Shown: positions 1 to 11,060, numbered from the stretch's first letter. The stretch: DNA of 64,000 bases from Pseudomonas vancouverensis (GCF_004348895.1 NZ_RRZK01000007.1:372001-436000); one strand, 5' to 3'. Numbers and translations: made by a program. The notes: generated from the letters alone by a model not told the origin.

Positions 1-1261
1 CGCCGTTCGAATCGTTGGCACCAACGCCTTGCGCGAAGCGCGCAACCGCGCCGAGTTCATCCACCGCGCCGAAGAAATCCTCGGCCACACGGTGGAAGTC
101 ATCTCCGGCCGTGAAGAAGCGCGTCTTATTTACCTGGGCGTGTCCCACACCCTCGCCGACACCCCGGGCAAACGCCTGGTCGCCGACATCGGTGGCGGCA
201 GTACAGAATTCATCATCGGCCAGCGTTTTGAACCGCTGCTGCGCGAAAGCCTGCAAATGGGCTGTGTCAGTTTCACTCAGCGCTACTTCAAGGACGGCAA
301 GATCACCCCGGCCCGCTATGCCCAGGCTTATACGGCGGCGCGACTGGAGATCATGAGCATCGAACATGCCCTGCACCGCCTGACCTGGGATGAAGCCATC
401 GGCTCCTCGGGCACCATTCGCGCCATTGGCCTGGCACTGAAAGCCGGTGGCCAAGGCTCCGGCGAGGTCAATGCCGAAGGCCTGGCCTGGCTGAAACGCA
501 AACTGATCAAGCTGGGCGATATCGAAAAAATCGACTTTGAGGGCATCAAACCGGACCGCCGCGCAATCTTCCCGGCGGGCCTGGCGATTCTTGAAGCGAT
601 TTTCGACGCCCTCGAACTGCAGCGCATGGATCACTGCGAAGGCGCCCTGCGTGAAGGCGTGCTCTACGACCTGCTGGGTCGTCACCACCACGAAGACGTG
701 CGCGAACGCACCCTCACCTCGCTGATGGAGCGCTACCACGTCGATCTGGAGCAGGCTGCACGGGTCGAGCGCAAGGCACTGCATGCGTTTGATCAGGTGG
801 CCAAGGATTGGGATCTGGAGGAAGGCGTCTGGCGCGAACTGCTCGGCTGGGCGGCCAAGGTCCACGAAGTGGGCCTGGACATCGCCCACTACCAGTATCA
901 CAAGCACGGCGCCTACCTGATCGAACACTCGGACCTCGCCGGTTTCTCCCGCGAAGACCAATTGATGCTCGCGCTGCTGGTACGCGGCCATCGTCGCAAC
1001 ATTCCCAAGGACAAGTTTGCCGAGTTCGGCGAAGACGGCACCAAGCTGATCCGCCTGTGCGTGCTGCTGCGCTTTGCGATCCTGTTCCACCACATTCGCG
1101 GCACGCAGCAAATGCCTCAGGTGGAACTGAACGCCAATGGCAACAGCCTGGAAGTGGTGTTCCCGGAGAACTGGCTGGACGAAAACCAGCTGACCCAGGC
1201 CGACTTCGAGATCGAAGCACAATGGCTGACCCGGGTCGATATCGTGCTGAGCGTTCGCTAA
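1..1261 (+). CDS. ppx: Exopolyphosphatase Ppx (5' end outside window)
   Basis: Ppx removes terminal phosphates from inorganic polyphosphate. The reading frame is open from base 2, so the gene starts before the window. About 420 residues are visible of a family length near 500. The ASKHA-type phosphate-binding motif [12 protein letters not shown] lies near residue 63 of the visible part, GSSGTIRAI follows near 136, and an HD-like C-terminal domain ([16 protein letters not shown]) follows. The first in-frame start-like codon (TTG at 29) lies inside the conserved [10 protein letters not shown] motif and is not the start. The gene converges on ppk, which makes the substrate, and a bidirectional terminator lies between them. 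Confidence 0.95.
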   Translation, partial: AVRIVGTNALREARNRAEFIHRAEEILGHTVEVISGREEARLIYLGVSHTLADTPGKRLVADIGGGSTEFIIGQRFEPLLRESLQMGCVSFTQRYFKDGKITPARYAQAYTAARLEIMSIEHALHRLTWDEAIGSSGTIRAIGLALKAGGQGSGEVNAEGLAWLKRKLIKLGDIEKIDFEGIKPDRRAIFPAGLAILEAIFDALELQRMDHCEGALREGVLYDLLGRHHHEDVRERTLTSLMERYHVDLEQAARVERKALHAFDQVAKDWDLEEGVWRELLGWAAKVHEVGLDIAHYQYHKHGAYLIEHSDLAGFSREDQLMLALLVRGHRRNIPKDKFAEFGEDGTKLIRLCVLLRFAILFHHIRGTQQMPQVELNANGNSLEVVFPENWLDENQLTQADFEIEAQWLTRVDIVLSVR

Positions 1262-1265
1262 ATCC

Positions 1266-1359
1266 TGTGGCGAGGGCGCTTGCTCCCGCTGGGTTGCGTA
1301 GCGGCTCCAAGAAAGAAGGCCTGCTGCGCAGTCCAACGGGAGCAAGCTCCCTCGCCACA
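1266..1359. repeat. REPIN-type inverted repeat
   Basis: The element opens with TGTGGCGAGGGCGCTTGCTC and closes with its near-complement GAGCAAGCTCCCTCGCCACA. The two arms flank a less conserved, partly self-complementary core of about 50 bp. The same termini recur at 7543-7690. This matches REP doublets (REPINs) common in P. fluorescens intergenic DNA. Confidence 0.8.
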
Positions 1360-1377
1360 ATTGTTTATCGATCAGAC

Positions 1378-1412
1378 AAAAAAATGGCGATCCGCAGGGA
1401 TCGCCATTTTTT
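1378..1412. terminator. Bidirectional terminator between ppx and ppk
   Basis: The stem AAATGGCGATCC pairs with GGATCGCCATTT around a short loop. An A-run precedes it and a T-run follows it. It can therefore end both ppx (plus) and ppk (minus). Confidence 0.88.
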
Positions 1413-1426
1413 ATGCCCGGTGCGAG

Positions 1427-3649
1427 TTACCGCACAGTCAGGATCGGGCTACCCAACCGCTCCAGCAACGTCGCCTGGGCACTGCGCGGGTTCTGGTTGC
1501 CGGTCGGCGTGTTACGGATGTAACGACCGTCGGACTGCAGGCTCCAGCTGTGCGTGTTGTCGGTCAGGTACAGTTCCAGCTCTTTCTTGACCCGCATGAT
1601 CAGCTTCTTGCCCTCTACCGGGAAGCAAGTCTCGACGCGCTTGTCGAGGTTGCGCTCCATCCAGTCGGCACTGGACAGGAACATCTGCTCGTCGCCGCCA
1701 TTGAGGAAGTAGAACACCCGGGTGTGCTCGAGGAAGCGGCCGATGATCGAGCGCACGTGGATGTTGTGGGAAACCCCGGCGATGCCCGGACGCAGGCAGC
1801 ACATGCCACGCACCACCAGGTCGATGCGCACGCCAGACTGGCTGGCTTTGTACAACGCGCGGATGATCTTCGGATCGGTCAGCGAGTTGAACTTGGCGAT
1901 GATGTGCGCCGGCTTGCCGTCGAGGGCGAACTGGGTTTCCCGGGCAATCATGTCGAGCATGCCCTTCTTCAGGGTGAACGGCGCATGCAGCAACTTCTTC
2001 ATGCGCAGGGTCTTACCCATGCCGATCAGCTGGCTGAACAGTTTGCCGACGTCTTCACACAGGGCATCGTCAGAGGTCAGCAGGCTGTAGTCGGTGTACA
2101 GACGGGCGTTGCCGGCGTGGTAGTTACCTGTGCCCAAGTGCGCGTAACGGACGATCTCGCCCGCCTCGCGGCGCAGGATCAGCATCATCTTGGCGTGGGT
2201 CTTGAAGCCGACCACACCGTAGATCACCACGGCACCGGCTGCTTGCAGGCGGCTGGCCAATTGCAGGTTGGACTCTTCATCGAACCGCGCACGCAATTCG
2301 ATCACCGCCGTCACTTCCTTACCGTTACGCGCGGCATCTACCAGCGCGTCGACGATTTCCGAGTTGGCGCCGGAACGGTACAGCGTCTGGCGCACGGCCA
2401 AGACGTTCGGGTCCTTGGCGGCCTGGCGCAGCAGGTCGACCACGGGTGTAAAGGATTCGAACGGGTGCAGCAGCAGAATGTCCTGCTTGCTGATCACGCT
2501 GAAGATGTTTTCGCTGTTCTGCAGCAGCTTCGGAATCTGCGGTGTGAACGGCATGTATTGCAGCTCACGCTGGCTGTCCAGGCCGGTGATGCTGAACAGA
2601 CGCGTCAGGTTCACCGGTCCGTTGACCTGATACAGCTCGGTCTCGCTCAGGTTGAATTGCTTGAGCAGGTAGTCGGACAGGTGTTTCGGGCAGGTATCGG
2701 CGACTTCCAGACGCACGGCATCACCGTAACGACGGGAGAACAGCTCGCCGCGCAGCGCGCGCGCGAGGTCTTCCACGTCTTCGGAGTCGAGCGCCAGGTC
2801 GGCGTTTCGGGTCAGGCGGAACTGGTAGCAGCCCTTGACCTTCATGCCCTGGAACAGGTCATCGGCGTGGGCGTGGATCATCGACGACAGGAACACGTAG
2901 TTGTCGCCGGCGCCGCCGACCTCTTCCGGCACCTTGATGATGCGCGGCAACAGGCGCGGTGCCGGGATGATCGCCAGACCGGAGTCGCGACCAAAGGCGT
3001 CGATACCCTCGAGCTCGACAATGAAGTTCAGGCTCTTGTTCACCAACAGCGGGAACGGGTGCGTCGGGTCGAGGCCGATCGGCGTGATGATCGGTGCGAT
3101 TTCGTCACGGAAATAGCGGCGCACCCAGGTTTTCAGCTTGGTGGTCCAGTGACGGCGACGGATGAAGCGGACCTGATGTTTTTCCAGTTCCGGCAACAGA
3201 ATGTCGTTGAGAATCGCGTACTGGCGATCGACGTGGCCGTGTACCAATTCGCTGATGCGAGCCAAGGCCTGGTGCGGTTGCAGACCGTCGGCACCGGCTT
3301 GCTCACGGGCGAAGGTGATCTGTTTCTTCAGCCCGGCGACGCGAATCTCGAAGAACTCGTCCAGGTTGCTGGAGAAGATCAGCAGGAACTTCAGCCGCTC
3401 CAGCAACGGGTAGGACTCATCCAGCGCCTGCTCCAGCACACGGATGTTGAATTGCAGTTGCGACAGTTCGCGGTGGATGTACAGGCTGCTGTCATCCAGA
3501 CCGGGAATGGCCATCGCCGGGGCTACCGCGGCGGTGTCGGCGACCGTCGCGGGCGGAGCAGGCTCCAGCTCCGGTGGGGTCTCATCGATTTGCTCCACCA
3601 CAGGCTGAGCGTCTTTTACGGCAACTTCAGTGAGCACTTCGGTATTCAT
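1427..3649 (-). CDS. ppk1: Polyphosphate kinase 1
   Basis: PPK1 polymerises the gamma-phosphate of ATP into polyphosphate, reversibly, at the inner membrane. The 740-residue product has the family layout. After a variable, Pro/Ala-rich leader of about 50 residues comes the start of the N domain ([12 protein letters not shown]), then the head domain and two phospholipase D-like C domains. [18 protein letters not shown] holds the autophosphorylated histidine, near residue 504, and a second conserved histidine sits in [10 protein letters not shown]. The ATG at 3649 is preceded by AGGAAC. The hemB stop lies only 18 nt upstream, so the two genes are probably co-transcribed. The variable leader makes the exact start slightly uncertain. 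Confidence 0.95.
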   Translation of the reverse strand: MNTEVLTEVAVKDAQPVVEQIDETPPELEPAPPATVADTAAVAPAMAIPGLDDSSLYIHRELSQLQFNIRVLEQALDESYPLLERLKFLLIFSSNLDEFFEIRVAGLKKQITFAREQAGADGLQPHQALARISELVHGHVDRQYAILNDILLPELEKHQVRFIRRRHWTTKLKTWVRRYFRDEIAPIITPIGLDPTHPFPLLVNKSLNFIVELEGIDAFGRDSGLAIIPAPRLLPRIIKVPEEVGGAGDNYVFLSSMIHAHADDLFQGMKVKGCYQFRLTRNADLALDSEDVEDLARALRGELFSRRYGDAVRLEVADTCPKHLSDYLLKQFNLSETELYQVNGPVNLTRLFSITGLDSQRELQYMPFTPQIPKLLQNSENIFSVISKQDILLLHPFESFTPVVDLLRQAAKDPNVLAVRQTLYRSGANSEIVDALVDAARNGKEVTAVIELRARFDEESNLQLASRLQAAGAVVIYGVVGFKTHAKMMLILRREAGEIVRYAHLGTGNYHAGNARLYTDYSLLTSDDALCEDVGKLFSQLIGMGKTLRMKKLLHAPFTLKKGMLDMIARETQFALDGKPAHIIAKFNSLTDPKIIRALYKASQSGVRIDLVVRGMCCLRPGIAGVSHNIHVRSIIGRFLEHTRVFYFLNGGDEQMFLSSADWMERNLDKRVETCFPVEGKKLIMRVKKELELYLTDNTHSWSLQSDGRYIRNTPTGNQNPRSAQATLLERLGSPILTVR

Positions 3650-3667
3650 CGGATGTTCCTGGGAGGG

Positions 3668-4807
<1,140 letters not shown>

Positions 4808-4888
4808 TCACGTCGAGACACATTTGGACACTTTCCTGAATGTGTCTGAAGGGTTAGGCTGCGCGTTCATTTCGCCAGCACCCAGACA

Positions 4889-5521
4889 ATGCTCCAACAA
4901 TTTCTGCATGACTTCGGCTACTTTGCCCTTTTTCTCGGCACGTTCTTCGAAGGCGAAACCATTCTGGTACTCGCGGGCTTCCTCGCGTTCCGTGGATACA
5001 TGGACATCAACCTGGTGGTGGTCGTGGCGTTCTTCGGCAGCTATGCCGGCGATCAGCTGTGGTACTTCCTGGGACGCAAGCACGGGCGCAAGTTGTTGGC
5101 GCGCAAGCCGCGCTGGCAAATGATGGGCGACCGGGCGCTGGAACACATCCGCAAGCACCCGGACATCTGGGTGCTGAGCTTCCGTTTCGTCTACGGCCTG
5201 CGCACCGTGATGCCGGTGGCCATCGGCCTGTCGGGTTATCCGCCTGGACGCTACCTGCTGCTCAACGGGATTGGCGCGGCGATCTGGGCCACAGCCCTCG
5301 CGGCGGCCGCCTACCACTTTGGCGCGGTGCTCGAAGGCATGCTCGGCAGCGTGAAGAAGTACGAACTCTGGGTGCTGGGTGCCCTGCTCGTGGTGGGACT
5401 GTTGCTGTGGCTGCGCCGGCGCTTCAAGAACGCCCGTCTGGCCAAGCAGGTCTACGCCGACGAGCAAGCCCTGAAGGCCAAGCACAGCAATCTCGAAGAA
5501 CCTACGAAGCCAGCCGAGTGA
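4889..5521 (+). CDS. DedA family inner-membrane protein
   Basis: DedA (SNARE-associated/VTT) proteins are polytopic membrane proteins linked to lipid carrier flipping and maintenance of membrane potential. The 210-residue product has the family hallmarks: an N-terminal re-entrant segment with FFEGETILVLAGFLA, then FGSYAGDQLWYFLGRKHG. The RFVYGLRTVMPVAIGLSGY motif carries the conserved arginines, and two further membrane segments end near residue 180. The tail is short and charged. The substrate cannot be read from sequence. The last 20 nt overlap the end of the convergent hydroxylase gene. Confidence 0.9.
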   Translation: MLQQFLHDFGYFALFLGTFFEGETILVLAGFLAFRGYMDINLVVVVAFFGSYAGDQLWYFLGRKHGRKLLARKPRWQMMGDRALEHIRKHPDIWVLSFRFVYGLRTVMPVAIGLSGYPPGRYLLLNGIGAAIWATALAAAAYHFGAVLEGMLGSVKKYELWVLGALLVVGLLLWLRRRFKNARLAKQVYADEQALKAKHSNLEEPTKPAE

Positions 5522-6737
5522 AACGGTTTCTGCAGCAGTAGAGACCGATTCCGCTCAACAATGTGTAACTGAGCAGGCCGACCCAGCCCACCGCGCTGGC
5601 CGGCCACAGCCCGACCAGCGGCGCCAGCCACACCAGCGGCACATTCGAAGCCAGGCGCAGCAATTCCACCTTGAGCGCCCACGGGCGATTCTCCAGAGCC
5701 ACGCCCAACACAAACAGTCCCAGCGCCACCGCGCCCCAACCCAGAATCAGCGCGGCCGTCGGCAGCTGCGGCTCCAGGTTCATCAGATAGCTGCCCAGCG
5801 CGATGTACACGCAAAACTGTGCCAGCACATACAGCTGCTGACGACCGTCCAGCGGCACCTCGAATTTGCGGAACTGGGTCAAGTCCGGCTTGCTCATCGG
5901 GTACTTCGCCGCCACGTCCGCCGGGCGCCAACCGGTGCGCATGAACCAGATCCGGCACTTGTCCCACATACTTTCGGCACGCCGTGCATCGGCCCACAGC
6001 TGCGCATAGAACTGCACGTTCGCCCACAGCGGATTCCAGCTCGCCAGTGGCGTGGTCACGCCGAAAATCACCGGTTCGTTGTCGTCCTCTTCCTGGAACG
6101 AGCCGAACAGCCGGTCCCAAAGAATGAACACGCCGCCATAGTTGCGATCCATGTAGAGAGCGTTTTGCGCATGGTGGGCCCGATGATTGGACGGCGTCAC
6201 GAAGAACCATTCGAACCAGCCCAGCTTGGGAATGTGCCGGGTATGCACCCAGAACTGGTACAGCAGGTTAAGCGCCGCCACACTGACAAACACCAGCAAC
6301 GGCACGCCAATCACCGCCATCGGCAGGTAGAAGATCCAGCTCAGCAGAAACCCGGTGCTGGTCTGGCGCAGCGCCGTGGAGAGGTTGTAGTCCTCACTCT
6401 GGTGATGCACCGAGTGGGCCGCCCAGAGGATGTTGCGCTCATGCCCCATGCGGTGCAGCCAGTAGTAGCAAAGATCGTAAAGCACAAAGGCCAGCACCCA
6501 GACCCAGACGCTGTCTGCAGACAATTCGAACAGAGCCAGATGCTTGAGAGCGAACGCGTAGGTCAGCAGCCCCACGCCTTTGGTCAACAGGCCAGTGGTG
6601 GTCGACAGGATGCCCGTGCTGATGCTGTTGATAGCGTCCGCAACCCGATAATTGCTCACACCGCGCCAGCGATCGGCGACCAGTTCGACGGCGATCAACA
6701 CGAAGAAAAACGGCACCGCATACAAAATGAAGTCCAT
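5502..6737 (-). CDS. Sterol desaturase / fatty acid hydroxylase family membrane protein
   Basis: This is a di-iron membrane oxygenase of the fatty acid hydroxylase superfamily, 411 residues. All three histidine boxes are present: HRMGHE near residue 98, HSVHHQSEDYN near 111, and NHRAHHAQN near 187. Hydrophobic segments come before the boxes. About 100 extra residues follow the catalytic domain and hold three or four more predicted membrane segments, longer than a minimal family member. The substrate is unknown; ether lipid, sterol-like or fatty acyl substrates are possible from family precedent. The gene faces dedA tail to tail, with a 20-nt overlap of the coding ends. Confidence 0.9.
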   Translation of the reverse strand: MDFILYAVPFFFVLIAVELVADRWRGVSNYRVADAINSISTGILSTTTGLLTKGVGLLTYAFALKHLALFELSADSVWVWVLAFVLYDLCYYWLHRMGHERNILWAAHSVHHQSEDYNLSTALRQTSTGFLLSWIFYLPMAVIGVPLLVFVSVAALNLLYQFWVHTRHIPKLGWFEWFFVTPSNHRAHHAQNALYMDRNYGGVFILWDRLFGSFQEEDDNEPVIFGVTTPLASWNPLWANVQFYAQLWADARRAESMWDKCRIWFMRTGWRPADVAAKYPMSKPDLTQFRKFEVPLDGRQQLYVLAQFCVYIALGSYLMNLEPQLPTAALILGWGAVALGLFVLGVALENRPWALKVELLRLASNVPLVWLAPLVGLWPASAVGWVGLLSYTLLSGIGLYCCRNRFTRLAS

Positions 6738-6851
6738 GACGCGCCCTGATTGGAAATTTGCGACTCATCCTAGGTGTAGTCGCCCGTCAGCCCTATGGCA
6801 ACGAGTGACAAATTAGTGGACATTTAACGCCATGAATCTGGAGAAAAGCCC

Positions 6852-7520
6852 ATGAGCAAAAAAGTTGCAGTGATCCTTTCCGGTTGTGGCGTGTACGACG
6901 GCGCCGAACTCCACGAGAGCGTCATCACCCTGCTGCGCCTCGACCAGCGTGGTGCCCAGGTACAGTGTTTTGCACCGGACATCGCACAGCTGCACGTGAT
7001 CAACCACCTGACCGGCGAAGAAATGCCCGAGTCGCGTAACGTGCTGGTGGAATCGGCGCGCATTGCCCGGGGCAATATCAAGGATATCCGCGAAGCCAAC
7101 GTCGATGAATTCGACGCGCTGATCGTGCCCGGCGGTTTCGGCTCGGCCAAGAACCTTTCGAACTTTGCCACTGAAGGCGCTGGCTGCAGCGTTCAGCCGG
7201 ACGTGCTGGCGCTGACCGAAGCCTTTGCCGAGGCCGGCAAACCGGTGGGGCTGATGTGCATCTCGCCGGCGCTGGCGGCAAAGATCTATGGGCCCGGCGT
7301 AACCTGCACCATCGGCAACGATGCCGACACCGCCAAGGCCATGAACAAGATGGGCGCCACCCATACCGACTGCGCGGTGTGCGATATCGTCGAAGACAAG
7401 GCGCGCAAGCTGGTCAGTACGCCGGCTTACATGCTCGCGCAGAGCATTAGCGAAGTGGCATCGGGCATCAATAAGCTGGTTGATCGGGTGCTTGAGTTGA
7501 CCCACGAAAACGAGGCGTAA
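6852..7520 (+). CDS. elbB: Isoprenoid biosynthesis glyoxalase ElbB
   Basis: The product has 222 residues and a DJ-1/PfpI (class I glutamine amidotransferase-like) fold. Family motifs are VILSGCGVYDGAELHE at the N-terminus, IVPGGFGSAKNLS near residue 92, and the nucleophile elbow GLMCISPALA near 135. E. coli ElbB has weak glyoxalase activity and was found through increased lycopene yield; its physiological role is unsettled. The ATG at 6852 follows GGAGAAAAG. The gene stands alone, divergent from the hydroxylase gene across 114 bp and followed by a REPIN. Confidence 0.92.
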   Translation: MSKKVAVILSGCGVYDGAELHESVITLLRLDQRGAQVQCFAPDIAQLHVINHLTGEEMPESRNVLVESARIARGNIKDIREANVDEFDALIVPGGFGSAKNLSNFATEGAGCSVQPDVLALTEAFAEAGKPVGLMCISPALAAKIYGPGVTCTIGNDADTAKAMNKMGATHTDCAVCDIVEDKARKLVSTPAYMLAQSISEVASGINKLVDRVLELTHENEA

Positions 7521-7542
7521 TACGCTCCGGTAACTGATTACC

Positions 7543-7690
7543 TGTGGCGAGGGAGCTTGTCGGATCGCCGCACCGTCCCGCTCGGCTGCGCAGCAGTCGT
7601 AAAACCGGTCACTGCGATCTACCTGGAATATCGCAGTGAATGGCTTTGGGGTTGCTGCGCAACCCGACGGGAGCAAGCTCCCTCGCCACA
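7543..7690. repeat. REPIN-type inverted repeat
   Basis: The termini TGTGGCGAGGGAGCTTG and CAAGCTCCCTCGCCACA are exact complements. They flank a core of about 115 bp that is itself partly self-complementary (GGCTGCGCAGCAG, GGTTGCTGCGCAACC). It belongs to the same family as 1266-1359 and fills the elbB/YaiI convergent gap. Confidence 0.85.
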
Positions 7691-7704
7691 AAGTCAGGGT
7701 TCAA

Positions 7705-8160
7705 TCAGGTCTTGCGGGATAGCCGAGTCAAAATCCGGTCCAGCGCATTGGCAAACGCCTGCTTCTCTCGGTCACCAAAGGGCGCTGGACCGCCGCTCAT
7801 CTGGCCCTGTTCGCGCAGATCGGTGAATAGGTTGCGCACCGCCAGCCTGTCACCCATGTTCTGCGCATCAAACTCCTTGCCGCGCGGGTCCAGCGCCGCC
7901 ACGCCTTTCTTCACCAAGCGATCCGCCAAGGGTACGTCGCTACAGATCACCAGCTCACCGGGAACGGCATGTTCCACCAGGTAATCGTCAGCCGCATCAG
8001 GGCCACTGGGCACCACGATCAGCTTGACCAGCGCCAGCGCCGGTTTGGTCTGCGGCTGCCCCGCCACCATCACCACTTCGAACTGGCGCTTGAGGGCAAA
8101 CTTCACCACCAGATCCCTGGCGGCCCGGGGGCAGGCGTCGGCATCGATCCAGACACGCAT
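7705..8160 (-). CDS. YaiI/YqxD (UPF0178) family protein
   Basis: A small soluble protein of 151 residues with a PIN-like/NYN-like UPF0178 fold of unproven function. It opens with the conserved MRVWIDADACP and carries VICSDVPLADRLVKKG near residue 78, holding the clustered acidic residues expected of such folds. The C-terminal FGDREKQAFANALDRIL is also family-typical. I chose the ATG at 8160 because AAGAGGAAAAGAG precedes it and homologues begin here. The open frame extends to 8349 through a REP element, which is not coding. Confidence 0.88.
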   Translation of the reverse strand: MRVWIDADACPRAARDLVVKFALKRQFEVVMVAGQPQTKPALALVKLIVVPSGPDAADDYLVEHAVPGELVICSDVPLADRLVKKGVAALDPRGKEFDAQNMGDRLAVRNLFTDLREQGQMSGGPAPFGDREKQAFANALDRILTRLSRKT

Positions 8161-8182
8161 CTCTTTTCCTCTTCTGAAAAAC

Positions 8183-8246
8183 ATCGCGGGCAAGCCACAC
8201 TCCCTCAGGTTATACGCAATCCTGTGGAAGCGGGCTTGCCCGCGAA
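8183..8246. repeat. REP-type inverted repeat (GCGGGCAAGC family)
   Basis: TCGCGGGCAAGCC at the left pairs with GGCTTGCCCGCGA at the right around an imperfect 35-bp middle. The arm sequence differs from the TGTGGCGAGG elements, so it is a second REP family in this genome. Confidence 0.7.
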
Positions 8247-8266
8247 TTTGAGCGCAGCGAATGCGG

Positions 8267-10162
8267 TTAAGCCGTAACCCGACGCTTCTCAGCCACCCGA
8301 CTGCGCCCATACAGCACGATGATCGCAACGATGGCCACGGCTTGAGCACTCAGCGAATATGCATCCGCGTGAATCCCCAGCCATTCGAAATCAAAGAATG
8401 GCACCGGCCGCGTGCCGAAGATCCCGGCTTCCTGCAGCGCCTTCACACCATGGCCGGCAAACACCACCGACAGCGCGCACAACAGACCCGCGTTGATGCT
8501 GAAGAACAGCGCCAGCGGCAGTTTCGCCGAGCCGCGCAAGATCACCCAGGCCAGACCGACCAGCAGCACCACCGCCGTCGCGCCACCGGCCAGCACCGCG
8601 TTATGCCCCGCAGGCCCGGCCTGCAACCACAAGGTTTCGTAGAACAGAATCACTTCGAACAGCTCGCGATACACCGAGAAGAACGCCAGCGTGGCGAAGC
8701 CGAAGCGCCCGCCACCACCCACCAGGCTGCTCTTGATGTAATCCTGCCAGGCGGCCGCGTGGCGGCGATCGTGCATCCAGACGCCGAGCCAGAGCACCAT
8801 GACCGCGGCGAACAATGCGGTCGCACCTTCCAGCAACTCACGCTGGGAACCGCTGACATCAATGACGTAGGCCGCCAGCGCCCAGGTCCCCAGCCCGGCA
8901 AGAAACGCCAGGCCCCAGCCGATGTTGACGCTACGCACCGCCGACTGCTGGCCGGTGTTGCGCAGGAACGCGAGGATCGCCGCCAGTACCAGGATCGCTT
9001 CCAGACCTTCGCGCAACAGGATCAACAGTCCGGAAATGTAGCTCAGGGACCAGCTCAAGCCATCGTTGCCCAACAGCTGCGCCGACGCCTTCAGCTTGGT
9101 CTTGGCGGTGTCAAGGCGCTGCTCGACTTCGCTCACCGGCAGGCTGTCCTGGATCGATTGACGGTACGCCATCAAGGACTTTTCGGTGTCCTTGCGGACG
9201 TTGGCGTCGATGTTGTCCAGCGAGCTTTCCACCAGCTCGAAACCTTCCAGGTACGCCGCGACCGACAGGTCGTAGGCCTGATCATGCTGACCGGCGCGGT
9301 ACGCCGCGAGGCTCTTGTCCAGGGTGGTAGCGGTGTAATCGAGCAATTGCGCCGGGCCACGCTTGACCTGCGGCGGCTGGGCGCGCTGGGCGCGGAATGC
9401 CTCAGCCGCCTGCGGGCCATCGGCGGCCTGTACTTCGGCCGGCGTCTGACGCGCCAGATCGGCAATGTTGTAGGTTTTGTCGCTGCTGGCCGTGGCCACC
9501 TCAACACTGAAACTGGCGATGTAGGTGGCCAGGTCCCAACGCTGACGCTCATCCAGTTGATCGGCGAAGGATGGCATGTCCGTACCTTCAAAACCCTGAC
9601 TCAAGGCGCTGTAGATTGCGTAAAGGCTCAGATGGTCCATGCGCGCGGTGTCACGCAGATTGGAAGGTGCAGGCGTCAGCCCCAGACCCGCAGGACCGTC
9701 ACCCGCACCGGCGTCGCCGTGGCAGACCGAACAATGCTGGGCGTACAGCGGCGCGCCACGGCTCGGATCCGGGGTGATAATCGGTGCCTGGCTGACCTCA
9801 TAGGCCACCGCCAGTTTTGCGCCCAACTGGCGGGCCTGGCGAGCGACGTCCGCGCCTTCCTGACGTGCGCCGATGGCAGTGCGCAGCGTGGTCAGATTTT
9901 GCTCAAGGGCAGCCTTTTCCGGTTTGGCCGGCATGGCCGCGATCAAACCTTCCAGCGTCTTGATCGACTCCTGCTGCGCCCGGTACTCGTCCTGGTTGAC
10001 GATGCTGCCCGCTTGTACCGTGTCCGGGTAGTCCGCGCTGATGTAATCGAGCAGATGCAGCGCTTGAGGCGCGCCATCAGCGGGGTCGGCCAGCAGTTGA
10101 AGGCTGCAGGACGCCACTAGCGGCAACAACAGCCAGGCCAGGAATCGGGACGGGGCAATCAT
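8267..10162 (-). CDS. Cytochrome c / FTR1-family iron permease fusion
   Basis: The 631-residue protein starts with a signal peptide (to about residue 25). A helical region follows, then one c-type haem site HCSVCHG near residue 143 with a distal Met in GTDMPSFADQL. A long helical linker leads to a membrane domain from about residue 365. That domain carries the two REXXE iron-permease motifs, REGLEAIL near 384 and RELFEVILFYE near 499. FTR1/EfeU proteins import ferric iron after oxidation of ferrous iron, and the fused cytochrome may accept those electrons. There are no efeO/efeB partners next to it. The start region has a weak Fur-like match (TTGAGATTCATT) over the ribosome site, which is suggestive only. 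Confidence 0.9.
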   Translation of the reverse strand: MIAPSRFLAWLLLPLVASCSLQLLADPADGAPQALHLLDYISADYPDTVQAGSIVNQDEYRAQQESIKTLEGLIAAMPAKPEKAALEQNLTTLRTAIGARQEGADVARQARQLGAKLAVAYEVSQAPIITPDPSRGAPLYAQHCSVCHGDAGAGDGPAGLGLTPAPSNLRDTARMDHLSLYAIYSALSQGFEGTDMPSFADQLDERQRWDLATYIASFSVEVATASSDKTYNIADLARQTPAEVQAADGPQAAEAFRAQRAQPPQVKRGPAQLLDYTATTLDKSLAAYRAGQHDQAYDLSVAAYLEGFELVESSLDNIDANVRKDTEKSLMAYRQSIQDSLPVSEVEQRLDTAKTKLKASAQLLGNDGLSWSLSYISGLLILLREGLEAILVLAAILAFLRNTGQQSAVRSVNIGWGLAFLAGLGTWALAAYVIDVSGSQRELLEGATALFAAVMVLWLGVWMHDRRHAAAWQDYIKSSLVGGGGRFGFATLAFFSVYRELFEVILFYETLWLQAGPAGHNAVLAGGATAVVLLVGLAWVILRGSAKLPLALFFSINAGLLCALSVVFAGHGVKALQEAGIFGTRPVPFFDFEWLGIHADAYSLSAQAVAIVAIIVLYGRSRVAEKRRVTA

Positions 10163-10281
10163 GAATGAATCTCAATTGGAAATGCGAAGTTACATATTGT
10201 TAACGCCTGACGGCTTTCACTCAAGCTTTGTCGGGATTTCCTGCATCACGGTACGCAAGCCAGATCACTGATTTACCAATG

Positions 10282-10306
10282 AAAAAGGCGACCGCCAGGG
10301 TCGCCT
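10282..10306 (-). terminator. Terminator downstream of the LysE gene
   Basis: The stem AAGGCGACC pairs with GGTCGCCTT around a short loop. On the minus strand it is followed by T residues, and it sits 20 nt after the LysE-family stop. Confidence 0.85.
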
Positions 10307-10325
10307 TGTGTGGGTGCCGGCTGGA

Positions 10326-10958
10326 TTACGTGGCGGCTCTGCGCAACGTAGCCATGAAGGCCGCAGCACCGATGAACAATCCTGCGAAGGTGCGATTCAT
10401 GCGTTTTTGCTGTTGCGGGGTACGCAGCAGGCGCAACACCTTGGAAGCCAGCCCGGTGTAACCGGCCATGACCACCAGATCAACGCAGATCATGGTGACG
10501 CCGATCACCACGTACTGGATCAGCAACGGCGCATGGGGGTCGATGAATTGCGGCAGGACAGCCAGCATGAACACCAAGGCCTTGGGGTTGCTGATGTTCA
10601 CCAGAAAGCCGCGGAACACCAGGGCCATGGGTTTGCCGATCTGCCGCACCGCGGCGTCGTCACTCATGTCGCTGGGCTGCGCACGCCATTGCTTGATGGC
10701 CAGGTACACAAGGTAGGCCACGCCAAACCACTTGATCGCATGGAACGCAGTCGCCGACGCCGTGAGGATCGCGCCGACCCCCGCACCAACGATGGCAATC
10801 TGCAGGGCCAGGCCCAGTTGCAGGCCCAGGGCGTTCCAGTAGCCGCGCCAGAAACCGTATTGCAGACCGCTGGACATCGACGCAATGGCGCCGGCACCAG
10901 GAGAAAGACTGATCACCCAACAGGCGGCAAAAAACGCCAGCCATGTTTGAAGCTCCAT
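10326..10958 (-). CDS. LysE/RhtB family amino acid exporter
   Basis: A 210-residue inner-membrane exporter with the LysE layout of six hydrophobic segments. The N-terminal SLSPGAGAIASMSSGLQYG motif is the family signature (PGP-like turn, then a glycine-rich helix). FLVNISNPKALVFMLAVLPQF near residue 115 is the second conserved motif. Substrates in the family are amino acids or derivatives such as homoserine, threonine or lysine; this one cannot be assigned. ATG at 10958. The gene is monocistronic with its own terminator. Confidence 0.9.
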   Translation of the reverse strand: MELQTWLAFFAACWVISLSPGAGAIASMSSGLQYGFWRGYWNALGLQLGLALQIAIVGAGVGAILTASATAFHAIKWFGVAYLVYLAIKQWRAQPSDMSDDAAVRQIGKPMALVFRGFLVNISNPKALVFMLAVLPQFIDPHAPLLIQYVVIGVTMICVDLVVMAGYTGLASKVLRLLRTPQQQKRMNRTFAGLFIGAAAFMATLRRAAT

Positions 10959-11060
10959 TGCACACCTCGACTCAGACTCGTGACAGACGTCTAAGCTAAT
11001 GCGGCTTTGGGCGGATGACTATCGATTTTTTGCAGGATGTGTCGAGCGGCAATCAGGCGC

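Noticed and set aside
8261..10120. Plus-strand open frame of 619 residues opposite the FTR1 fusion gene
   Set aside because: Antisense shadow, with Arg/Gln/His-rich low-quality protein text and no recognised domain.
10140..10200. Fur box upstream of the FTR1 fusion gene
   Set aside because: Only 9 of 12 core positions match and the site overlaps the ribosome-binding region; not enough for a feature.
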